A DNA stretch of 64,000 nucleotides, taken from positions 1,550,001 through 1,614,000 of the forward strand of contig NZ_LT634361.1 of assembly GCF_900119795.1 (NCBI RefSeq). Direction: 5' to 3'. Within the stretch, counting starts at the first letter, position 1. Each line of letters opens with the position of its first letter. The notes under the pieces are model-generated. The model did not search any database, was not told the origin of the DNA, and worked only from the letters and a program-made list of their open reading frames with translations. The translations under genes and the position numbers were made by a program. Below are positions 8,559-16,444 of this stretch, piece by piece. This DNA is from Tenacibaculum maritimum NCIMB 2154 (GTDB lineage: Bacteria; Bacteroidota; Bacteroidia; Flavobacteriales; Flavobacteriaceae).

Positions 8559-9107
8559 ATGATTATTAGTAAATTAAGGAAGGAGTTGTTTATATTAGTT
8601 TTTACTGTGTCAGTGAGCTTTTCGCAAGAAAAAACATTACCAGAAGGTTGGGATGAAATTCTTTTAGAAGGGAAGACAGCATATATGAATTTGGTTACGG
8701 GAGATGTTAGCTATAATTATCCAGAGAAACCATTTAAAAAAGAAAGAGCGAAAGAAGAATTTGATCCTACCATAACGCATCGCGTAAAAAAAGGAGAAAC
8801 ATTGTATGCTATTGCTCGAAAATATGGCATTCGTATTCAAGATATTTATAATTTAAATGCGTATTTTGATTACGACGATATAAAACCAGAACAAGATATT
8901 GTTATTGGTTATAAAAAAGAGCGTGAACAAGAAAAAGAAGTTTCTTTAGAACATAAATTAAGAGAAGGAAAGCACCACGTTGTTAAAAAAGGAGAAACAT
9001 TGTACCGGATTTCTAGGATATATGGAATTTCTGTAAAAGAATTAAAGGAGCGGAATGGAATAGAGTTAAATAGAATTTTAGTAGGAGAGGTATTAGAAAT
9101 AGAATAG
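8559..9107 (+). CDS. LysM peptidoglycan-binding protein with N-terminal WW-like segment
   Basis: 182 residues. A signal peptide is cut near FSQ (residues 21-23), so the protein is exported. Two LysM domains lie at about 73-118 (HRVKKGETLYAIARKYGI) and 139-182 (HHVVKKGETLYRISRIYGI) and should bind peptidoglycan glycan chains. Between the signal peptide and the first LysM, residues 27-58 resemble a WW domain (LPEGW, then GKTAYMN, then T-x3-S-Y-x2-P), with Tyr52 in place of the second Trp. No catalytic domain is present. It is preceded by its own promoter-like box and followed by the chitinase locus, so it is probably monocistronic. Confidence 0.85.
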   Translation: MIISKLRKELFILVFTVSVSFSQEKTLPEGWDEILLEGKTAYMNLVTGDVSYNYPEKPFKKERAKEEFDPTITHRVKKGETLYAIARKYGIRIQDIYNLNAYFDYDDIKPEQDIVIGYKKEREQEKEVSLEHKLREGKHHVVKKGETLYRISRIYGISVKELKERNGIELNRILVGEVLEIE

Positions 9108-9241
9108 TGATCTTACCTATTTCTATAGGTTAAAAAAGGTTGTATATTGGCTTTTTTATGTTGTTAATCTATTTTTTTTTGAATTAATTATTAGAAATCT
9201 CATTTTGCGTGGATATTAACTAATAACTTAATTTAAAACTT

Positions 9242-10927
9242 ATGAATTCCCTTCAACAAGTAAGGAAGAATATATTATATGTATTCTTCTTTTTAATTAC
9301 AACTACATTTTCGCAAGTAAATACAGGTGGAAAAGCTACTACAGCACATCATCAAAAGCAAATTATAGGCTATCTTAGTAATTGGGATGCTTGGAAAACA
9401 AATAATGCAGGTGTTCCTGGACAAGGAGCTTTAACACACCTTAATATTGATTATACTAAATATACGATTTTAAATTATTCTTTTTTTGGAGTTGCTAATG
9501 ATGGATCATTGCATAGTGGCGATTTAAGAAACAAGAAAATACATGAAAAAGGAGAAGTACAATTACCAGCAGATATTTTTTATACAGATATTTATAGTAG
9601 CTGGGATTTGCATATTCTTTTTGGAGAGCTAGATCCTGTACAATATATAAATCAAAATGCGAAGGAAAGAGCTGAAAAACAAGGTTTCGAGGTGGCGTTG
9701 AATGGAACTACGTGGAGGCATCCTATTTGGGGACTTAGTGGAACGTTACCTGTACCTTTACATAAAGAAGGAGGTGCTTTGGGGGTATTAGAATTAGCGC
9801 ATCAACAAGGAGTAAAAGTTATGGCTTCTATTGGAGGATGGAGTATGAGTAAACATTTTCCTGAAATGGCGGCTGATCCTGTAAAAAAAGCAAGGTTTAT
9901 AGCAGATTGTAAAAGGTTAATCGCTATAGGTTTTGATGGTATCGATTTGGATTGGGAGTATCCTGGTTATTCAGGAATGAATTTTACAGGAACAAAGGCA
10001 GATTTCTATAATTTTGAACTATTAGTAAAGGATTTGAGAGCTGCTATTGGTACTGAAAAATTAATAACTACGGCAATGTCTTCTGATCCGAATAAGTTAG
10101 CTAGTTTTAATTGGGATACTTTAACGAATACGATAGATTATTTTAATATGATGTCTTATGATTTCAATGGAGGTTGGTCAGATAAAGCAGGACATAACGC
10201 ACCAGTTTATCCTTATACCAATGCAGAAGTAAGACACTTTAATTGGAAGTCAACATTGAAAAAAATGTTAGCATTAGGGGTACCGAAAAATAAAATATGT
10301 ATGAGAGCTCCGTTTTACGGGAGAGGTGTAATTACTGCAAACAAAGCAGCTTTGAATGGAAACACGGTTAAGCGTTTAGAAATGGTACAGCCAGATGGTT
10401 TAGTAGCAACATCCGCAGATTTTACTAATTGGAAAAAAGATATCTATGATGGAACTCCTATGTATCACTATATCAAGCAAACAGCTTTAAAAGAAGATAG
10501 TGGTTGGGAAAGAAAATGGGATAGCGAAGCAAAGGTGCCATATTTGGTGAAAAATAATTTCTTTCTTAGTTATGATGATGAGGAATCGATAGCTATAAAG
10601 GCAGCATTTATAAAAGATCATGATTTAGGGGGAGCAATTATTTGGACTGTTTTTGGTGATTTGGAGTTTCAAGGTGCTTATACTTCTTATGGAACTAAGT
10701 TAAAGAGGTGGAATGAAGTGAAATCCCCTTTGGTAAATACAATCAACGAAGTTTTTGCAAGTAAAACGGATTCGTCTAATGATAATATAGTTCCTATAGT
10801 AAGTATAATAGCTCCTCTAAATGATACAATGGTTGAAGAAGGAACTTCTTTAAATATAAGAGCAACGGCATCAGATATAGATGGAAATATTGTTAAAGTA
10901 GCTTTTATAAAGAAGGTGTTTTTTTAG
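9242..10927 (+). CDS. Chitinase fragment 1: signal peptide and first GH18 domain
   Basis: 561 residues: signal peptide (residues 1-25, ending FSQ) and a GH18 TIM barrel at about 37-495. It shows the substrate-binding strand KVMASIGGW, the catalytic DxxDxDxE motif FDGIDLDWEYPG, and the MMSYDFNGGW strand, so this half alone could be a working chitinase. An Ig-like domain begins at about 520 and is cut short: at 10906-10912 a T appears lost, converting AFYKEG into AFIKKV and a stop. Confidence 0.85.
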   Translation: MNSLQQVRKNILYVFFFLITTTFSQVNTGGKATTAHHQKQIIGYLSNWDAWKTNNAGVPGQGALTHLNIDYTKYTILNYSFFGVANDGSLHSGDLRNKKIHEKGEVQLPADIFYTDIYSSWDLHILFGELDPVQYINQNAKERAEKQGFEVALNGTTWRHPIWGLSGTLPVPLHKEGGALGVLELAHQQGVKVMASIGGWSMSKHFPEMAADPVKKARFIADCKRLIAIGFDGIDLDWEYPGYSGMNFTGTKADFYNFELLVKDLRAAIGTEKLITTAMSSDPNKLASFNWDTLTNTIDYFNMMSYDFNGGWSDKAGHNAPVYPYTNAEVRHFNWKSTLKKMLALGVPKNKICMRAPFYGRGVITANKAALNGNTVKRLEMVQPDGLVATSADFTNWKKDIYDGTPMYHYIKQTALKEDSGWERKWDSEAKVPYLVKNNFFLSYDDEESIAIKAAFIKDHDLGGAIIWTVFGDLEFQGAYTSYGTKLKRWNEVKSPLVNTINEVFASKTDSSNDNIVPIVSIIAPLNDTMVEEGTSLNIRATASDIDGNIVKVAFIKKVFF

Positions 10928-10935
10928 GAGAAGAT

Positions 10936-12561
10936 ATGAGTTTTCCTTATGAATATAACATAACAACTTTAGAAGTAGGGAAACATACTTTTACTGTGAA
11001 GTCTTTTGATAATGAAGGAGCTTCAACAAAATCTTTAGAAATTACAATTTTAGTAGAGGAAAAAACACAACTCCCTAAGATTAAAATAACAAATCCTCAA
11101 CATGACACTTTTTTAAAATTAGGAGAAACAATAGAATTGTGGGCAATTGCGGAGAATTTTAAAGAGGGTATTGATGAAGTTTTTTTTGAAGTAAATGGTA
11201 TTAAAATTACGGGAAAGAAAGAAGGTCAAGTTTATAAAGGAGTATATACCCCTTTAGAAGAAGCAAAATATGAGGTAAGAGCAATAGCAATTGATCGTAA
11301 TGGTGTTAAGAGTGAAGATCAAATTTCATTTTATACAATGCCTACAACGGTGAGCTTTTGTGATAATTATGAGGTATGGTCTTCAGAAAAAATATATGTG
11401 AAGGGAGATAATGTTCAAAAAAATGGAACTCATTATAGTGCTAAATGGTGGACAAAAAATGAGAACCCAGAAACTAACTCAGAAAATGGAGTTTGGGAAA
11501 GAATAGCAGATTGTAGTGGAGAAATTGATAATACTGCACCTGTTATTGATATGAGTGTTTTGAATGATAAAACAATGATAAAAGAAGGAGATCCTTTGGA
11601 ATTATTCATAAATGCTACGGATATTGATGGGGAAATAAGCTTTGTAAAGCTTTATAAAGGAACAGAAGAATTAAAAATAATTGATAAAGCTCCTTATACA
11701 CATATAATTTATGATTTAGCAGTTGGAACCTATGAGTTTTGGGCAATAGCAACTGATAATCAGGGTGCTGTAACAGCTTCTAATAAAGTGATGGTAACGA
11801 TTACTAATGTTGTGTCAGATGAATGTAATGGTTTGCCTACTTATGTAAAAGGAAGTTCTTATACAGAAGGTGAAAAAGTTCAAAATAAAGGAAGTCGGTT
11901 TAGTTGTAGTGTACCAGGGTGGTGCTCCTCAGAGGCAGCATGGGCGTATGCTCCTGGAGAAGGAACTTATTGGGAAGATGCATGGATAAAAATAGGTGGT
12001 TGTACGGTAAATATAGAAGAAGATACAGTTGGTACCTCATCTATAAAAATAGAATCGCCTATTAATTATTCGACATACAATAAAGGAGAAAATTTAATTA
12101 TAACTACAGCATTAGTAAAGAAGGAAAATATTTTAAAGGTAGTATTTTACAATGGAGCAACTTTATTAGGAGAAACAACTACAAGTCCGTATTCTTATAC
12201 AATTACAAATGCAAATTTAGATAGTTATGACCTTACAGCCGTGGCTATAAATGAGGAAAATGATCGTATTGTATCAGAAAGGGTGCTGGTTAATGCGGTT
12301 ACAAGTAATGAAGAGCATACTAGTACAGCAATTTCAGAAAAGATATTGGTAGGGTATTGGCATAATTTTAATAATGGGGCTGCAATTCCGAAGTTAAGAG
12401 AGGTTGCTACTGATTGGGATGTAATTTGTGTAGCTTTTGCTGAGCCTGTAGTAGGAAGTACTTCTAAGATGACATTTGCACCGTATGAGATATATGGAGG
12501 GAATAAACAAGAATTTATAGATGATATTACTTTTTACAAGAAAGAGGGCAAAAAGTATTGA
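10936..12561 (+). CDS. Chitinase fragment 2: Ig-like domains, chitin-binding modules, start of second GH18
   Basis: 541 residues in the -1 frame relative to fragment 1; real homology runs back to about 10910, so the ATG at 10936 is only the first one available. It holds Ig-like domains, two CBM5/12-like modules (the first ending WERIADC, the second ending AWIKIGGC; the second is Trp- and Cys-rich), and the start of the second GH18 domain (KILVGYWHNF). It ends at 12559 where one A seems lost from an A run, turning GKKVLISIGG into GKKY and a stop. Confidence 0.8.
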   Translation: MSFPYEYNITTLEVGKHTFTVKSFDNEGASTKSLEITILVEEKTQLPKIKITNPQHDTFLKLGETIELWAIAENFKEGIDEVFFEVNGIKITGKKEGQVYKGVYTPLEEAKYEVRAIAIDRNGVKSEDQISFYTMPTTVSFCDNYEVWSSEKIYVKGDNVQKNGTHYSAKWWTKNENPETNSENGVWERIADCSGEIDNTAPVIDMSVLNDKTMIKEGDPLELFINATDIDGEISFVKLYKGTEELKIIDKAPYTHIIYDLAVGTYEFWAIATDNQGAVTASNKVMVTITNVVSDECNGLPTYVKGSSYTEGEKVQNKGSRFSCSVPGWCSSEAAWAYAPGEGTYWEDAWIKIGGCTVNIEEDTVGTSSIKIESPINYSTYNKGENLIITTALVKKENILKVVFYNGATLLGETTTSPYSYTITNANLDSYDLTAVAINEENDRIVSERVLVNAVTSNEEHTSTAISEKILVGYWHNFNNGAAIPKLREVATDWDVICVAFAEPVVGSTSKMTFAPYEIYGGNKQEFIDDITFYKKEGKKY

Positions 12562-13481
12562 TATCAATAGGAGGGGCAAATGCAATGGTGCATTTGGAGA
12601 CGGAAGAAGACAAAGAAGCTTTTGTTTCTTCTATGACAGATATTATAAGAACTTACGGATTTGATGGGTTGGATATTGATTTGGAAGGAAGTTCTCTTTC
12701 GCTAGATCAAGGAGATATGGATTTTGAAAAACCTGTAACTCCTGCAATTGTAAATTTAATAGCAGCAACAAAAGAAATACGTGCCTTTACAGGAGGAGCT
12801 AATTTTATTTTAAGTATGGCACCTGAAACAGCTTACGTACAAGGAGGTTATGGTTCTTATAAAGGTATTTTTGGTGCATATTTGCCTATTATAAATGGAC
12901 TTAGAGATGAATTGACGTATATTCATGTACAACATTATAACACAGGGTCTATGTTTGGTAAAGATGGAAAAATATACCAACCAGGAATGGCAGATTTTCA
13001 TGTAGCAATGGCAGAAATGCTAATTACAGGTTTTCCAATAGCTCAAACAGGATTGTTTTTTCCTGGTTTGAGAGAAGAACAAGTACTTATAGGCTTGCCC
13101 TCAACAGTTCAAGCAGCTGGTAGTGGATATACTTCTGAATTCATTGTACAACAGGCAATGGATTATTTGGTAAAAGGAACTGAATATGCAAATAGTACCT
13201 ACAAAACAAGTAAAATATATCCTAAATTTAGAGGGATAATGACTTGGTCTATTAATTGGGATTTAACTAATAACTCGTCTTTTTCTAAAAGTCACCGTAG
13301 TTATTTAAACGGGGTATTAAATGAAAAAGCTTTATTGAAAGAAAGTTTAAAAAATGATTTTACGAAATGGGATAAAGTAACTAGAGTTTTCCCAAATCCA
13401 ACCAATGCCTTGCTTCATTTGGAAGGTTGCGAAAAAGGAGGTAAAGTAGAAATATTTGATGCTAAAGGTATTTTAACGTGA
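12558..13481 (+). CDS. Chitinase fragment 3: second GH18 catalytic core and truncated T9SS sorting domain
   Basis: 307 residues, again one frame back. It begins at the LISIGGAN strand of the second GH18 domain and carries the catalytic motif FDGLDIDLEG, MAPETAYVQGG and the VQHYNTG strand. The apparent TTG start is an artefact of the frameshift. At the end, VFPNPTNALLHLEG starts a T9SS type A sorting domain that stops at the IS982 repeat, about 30 residues in, instead of running 70-90 residues. Confidence 0.8.
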   Translation: MISIGGANAMVHLETEEDKEAFVSSMTDIIRTYGFDGLDIDLEGSSLSLDQGDMDFEKPVTPAIVNLIAATKEIRAFTGGANFILSMAPETAYVQGGYGSYKGIFGAYLPIINGLRDELTYIHVQHYNTGSMFGKDGKIYQPGMADFHVAMAEMLITGFPIAQTGLFFPGLREEQVLIGLPSTVQAAGSGYTSEFIVQQAMDYLVKGTEYANSTYKTSKIYPKFRGIMTWSINWDLTNNSSFSKSHRSYLNGVLNEKALLKESLKNDFTKWDKVTRVFPNPTNALLHLEGCEKGGKVEIFDAKGILT

Positions 13482-14494
13482 GTTCGACGTAAGAAATCTA
13501 TTTTTACTATAGTAAAAAAGCAGAAAATTTAGTATATTAAAGTGTTGAATTCCAATAAACTAAAATTATTCTGCTTATGATTTCTGACACTAAAATAATT
13601 GAAATATTTTGTAATCTTGACGATTTTATGAAAGAATTTGAAACAGTTTTAATAAAAAACAGTATTTCAGAGAGTTCTAAAGTTAAAAAGCGCAAGAGAA
13701 AATCCAAAATGAGCAAAAGTGAAGTAATGACCATTATGGTTATTTTTCATCTAAAATCCTATCGAAATTTAAAACACTTTTATTTGTATTACGTGTGCAA
13801 ATACATGGATGATTTCTTTCCTGATCTTGTCTCCTATAATCGATTTGTAGAACTACAAAAGAAAGTTATTCCACCTTTAGCAGTGTATTTAAAACTACAC
13901 GGATTAGGTAAGTGTTCTGGTATCTCTTTTATTGATTCCACAGCACTAAAAGTGAGTCATTATAAAAGAGAAAAACAACACAAGGTATTTAAAGGAATCG
14001 CAGAAAAAAGTTACGGGACATTGGGTTGGTTCTACGGTTTTAAACTTCATTTAGTCTGTAATGATAAAGGACAAATAGTTGATTTTATGATTACTAAAGC
14101 AAATGTAGATGACAGATATCCTTTAAAGAACAAGTGCTTTCACGATAAGATATTTGGAAAAATATATGGTGATAAAGGTTATTTAGGCAAAGATCTATTT
14201 GATAAATTATTTGTGGATGGTATCCATTTGGTTACCAAATTAAGAAAGAACATGAACAAGAAAGCTCTTGATTTTATGGATAAAGTTTACTTAAGAAAAA
14301 GAGCAATTATAGAATCTGTAAATGACGTATTAAAAAATACCTGCCAGATGGAACATTCTAGACATCGCTCGTTTGATAACTTCTTAGGAAACCTAATTGC
14401 TGGATTGACTGCTTACTCTTTTCTTGAATCAAAACCGAGCATTAAAATACAAAGGTTCTTACCTAATCTTGGAATAAGTTAAGTCGAACTCACG
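13477..14494 (+). mobile_element. IS982-family insertion sequence, about 1.0 kb
   Basis: Perfect inverted repeats AACGTGAGTTCGAC lie at 13475-13488 and 14483-14496 around an IS982-type transposase gene. The exact ends are ambiguous by about two bases because TTAA, a possible target duplication, is present on both sides and is itself a palindrome. The left end lies inside the chitinase reading frame. No chitinase sequence resumes to the right, which implies a deletion linked to the insertion or later loss. Confidence 0.8.
13577..14482 (+). CDS. IS982-family transposase
   Basis: 301 residues, full length for the family. It has a basic N-terminal region (KVKKRKRKSKMSKSEVMTIMV), then a DDE catalytic core: Asp in SFIDSTALKV, Asp in KIYGDKGYLGKDLF, and Glu in RKRAIIESVNDVLK followed by the HSRHRSFDNFLGNLIAG motif typical of IS4/IS982-like enzymes. 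It is intact, so the element may still be mobile. Confidence 0.9.
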   Translation: MISDTKIIEIFCNLDDFMKEFETVLIKNSISESSKVKKRKRKSKMSKSEVMTIMVIFHLKSYRNLKHFYLYYVCKYMDDFFPDLVSYNRFVELQKKVIPPLAVYLKLHGLGKCSGISFIDSTALKVSHYKREKQHKVFKGIAEKSYGTLGWFYGFKLHLVCNDKGQIVDFMITKANVDDRYPLKNKCFHDKIFGKIYGDKGYLGKDLFDKLFVDGIHLVTKLRKNMNKKALDFMDKVYLRKRAIIESVNDVLKNTCQMEHSRHRSFDNFLGNLIAGLTAYSFLESKPSIKIQRFLPNLGIS

Positions 14495-14539
14495 TTAATT
14501 ATTAATTATATATGTAAGTTTTTGAGTAAGTATATTATT

Positions 14540-14587
14540 AAAGCCCCTAAAGAATGATTTGATATTCCTTTAGGGGCTTTTATTTTT
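14540..14587. terminator. Bidirectional terminator between the chitinase/IS982 locus and the ABC transporter
   Basis: AAGCCCCTAAAG (from 14541) pairs with CTTTAGGGGCTT (to 14579), flanked by T-rich tracts on both strands. It serves the plus-strand chitinase locus and the minus-strand ABC transporter operon. Confidence 0.8.
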
Positions 14588-14617
14588 ATGATTTTAATTT
14601 TTCTAATATAGTTTTTA

Positions 14618-16444
14618 TTAAGTTAAGGATTGCATATCAACAAGTTTCTTGTATACATTATTATTCGCAATCAGATTTTCATGAGTTCCTTGCTCTACTA
14701 TTTTACCTTTTTGCATTACTACGATAATGTCTGCTTTTTGAATGGTAGATAATCGATGTGCAATAATAATAGAGGTTCTATTTTTCATCATTTTTTCCAA
14801 GGCATTTTGCACCAATTTTTCAGACTCTGTATCTAGTGCAGAAGTTGCTTCATCTAAAATCATAATAGGAGGGTTTTTAAGGATAGCACGAGCAATACTT
14901 AAACGTTGCTTTTGACCTCCAGATAGTTTATTACCGCTATCTCCTATATTTGTATCATATCCATTGGGCAATTCAGAAATAAACTCATGAGCATTTGCAA
15001 TTTTTGCAGCTTCTATAATTTCAGCATCTGTTTTGTTAGGAACACCTAAGGCAATATTGTTTTTGATACTATCATTAAATAAAATAGAATCTTGGGTAAC
15101 CAATCCTTCTAGTTGTCTTAAAGATGATTTTTGGAGAGCTTTAAGATCAACCCCATCAATTGTAATAGCTCCTTTATTTACATCATAAAATCGAGTTAAT
15201 AAATTTGCAATAGTTGATTTACCACTACCAGATTGCCCTACTAAGGCAACCATTTTACCTTTAGGAATCGTTAATGAAAAATCTTTTAAAACGTATTCTT
15301 GTTCGTATTTAAAAGAAATGTTTTCAAAAGAAATATTATTTGTAAAAGCATCCTTCTGAATAGCATTAGGAATATCTTCTAAAACATTTTCCGTTTCTAG
15401 GATTTCAAGCACTCTTTCTGCCGCGGCATTTCCTTTTTTGACACTATAACTAGCTTTTGAAATAGCTTTTGCTGGAGTTAAAAAATTATATGCTAAGCCC
15501 ATGTAAGCAAGAAAATCTTCCCCATCTAGAGACTGATCAACAAGAACAAGTTTTCCTCCATACCAAAGCAATACAGAAATAACTCCTATTCCTAAAAATT
15601 CACTAGTTGGACTAGCTAGGTTGGTTCTATTTAAAAGAGTATTTGAAAAATGATAAAATCGAGAGGTAGATTGCTGAAATTTTTTGTTAAAAGTTTGTTC
15701 AGCATTAAATGCTTTAATAATTTTTAATCCACTTAGAGTTTCTTCTAAAAGAGATAAAAAGTGCCCTTGTTCTTGTTGAACGTCATCTGATTTTTGTTTG
15801 AGACTTTTTCCTATCTTAGAAATAAAGAAACCAGCAATTGGGATAAAAATAAATACAAAAACGGTTAATTTAAGGCTAATCATGACCATGGCAATTAGTG
15901 TAAAAACCAAGGTAAGAGGTTCTCTTACTAACATTTCTAGGATAGACAAGAAAGAAACTTGTATTTCTAAAACATCGGTTCCTATGCGTGCCATGGTATC
16001 TCCTTTACGTTTTTCTGAAAAGAAAGAAATAGGTAAATTTATAATTTTATTATATAGATCATTTCGTATATCCTTTAAAACACCATTTCTGAGATAGGTG
16101 ATAAAGAACATTGCCAAATAGTTAAAAATATTCTTCAAGAAAAATGTTGTAATCACCAAGGTAACCACTGCAATCAAGGCTTTAGATTTATCTTCTCCAG
16201 CAAATTGATGGATAGCATAATTCATATAGTTTTTAAAAAAATCTATAGATTTCGTAATCCCTGTAAAAATAGGAGCTTCTGTAATTGGTTTCTTATCAGG
16301 TTTAAAGATAACTTCTAAAAGAGGCATCAAAACAATGAAAGATAGCGTTGAAAATATTGCATATAAAATGTTAAATACGATGTTTAAAAAACCATATTTT
16401 TTATAGGGTAGTGCGTATCTTAATATTCTTTTAAAATAATTCAT
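14618..16444 (-). CDS. MsbA-like ABC exporter (fused membrane and ATPase domains)
   Basis: 608 residues, the usual size of an ABC half-exporter. The N-terminal 320 residues form a six-helix membrane domain. The ATPase domain follows, with Walker A (GQSGSGKST), signature LSGGQKQR, Walker B (IMILDEATSALD) and the H-loop (IIAHRLST). Such homodimers flip lipid A-core or other lipids across the inner membrane. Its start codon abuts the stop of the phosphosugar mutase gene with no gap, so they are in one operon with a glycosyltransferase. That context favours a role in envelope lipid or glycan export, but drug efflux cannot be excluded. Confidence 0.9.
   Translation of the reverse strand: MNYFKRILRYALPYKKYGFLNIVFNILYAIFSTLSFIVLMPLLEVIFKPDKKPITEAPIFTGITKSIDFFKNYMNYAIHQFAGEDKSKALIAVVTLVITTFFLKNIFNYLAMFFITYLRNGVLKDIRNDLYNKIINLPISFFSEKRKGDTMARIGTDVLEIQVSFLSILEMLVREPLTLVFTLIAMVMISLKLTVFVFIFIPIAGFFISKIGKSLKQKSDDVQQEQGHFLSLLEETLSGLKIIKAFNAEQTFNKKFQQSTSRFYHFSNTLLNRTNLASPTSEFLGIGVISVLLWYGGKLVLVDQSLDGEDFLAYMGLAYNFLTPAKAISKASYSVKKGNAAAERVLEILETENVLEDIPNAIQKDAFTNNISFENISFKYEQEYVLKDFSLTIPKGKMVALVGQSGSGKSTIANLLTRFYDVNKGAITIDGVDLKALQKSSLRQLEGLVTQDSILFNDSIKNNIALGVPNKTDAEIIEAAKIANAHEFISELPNGYDTNIGDSGNKLSGGQKQRLSIARAILKNPPIMILDEATSALDTESEKLVQNALEKMMKNRTSIIIAHRLSTIQKADIIVVMQKGKIVEQGTHENLIANNNVYKKLVDMQSLT

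Larger units (their letters stand above)
9242..13481 (+). pseudogene. chiA: Two-domain GH18 chitinase (ChiA-like), broken by two frameshifts and 3'-truncated by an IS982 element
   Basis: The three fragments join into one secreted multidomain chitinase of about 1,410 residues. In order they give: signal peptide, GH18 domain with DGIDLDWE, Ig-like domain, Ig-like domain, CBM5/12-like chitin-binding module, Ig-like domain, second CBM5/12-like module, Ig-like domain, second GH18 domain with DGLDIDLE, and the first 30 or so residues of a T9SS sorting domain (VFPNPT). The layout resembles Flavobacterium johnsoniae ChiA, which also has two GH18 domains. A base is missing near 10908 and another near 12555, both in homopolymer runs. 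The 3' end stops at the IS982 inverted repeat and does not resume beyond it, so the secretion signal is lost. Confidence 0.85.

Noticed and set aside
10898..10936. Programmed frameshift in the chitinase
   Set aside because: Two independent breaks plus a 3' truncation fit decay better, and no stimulatory structure is evident.
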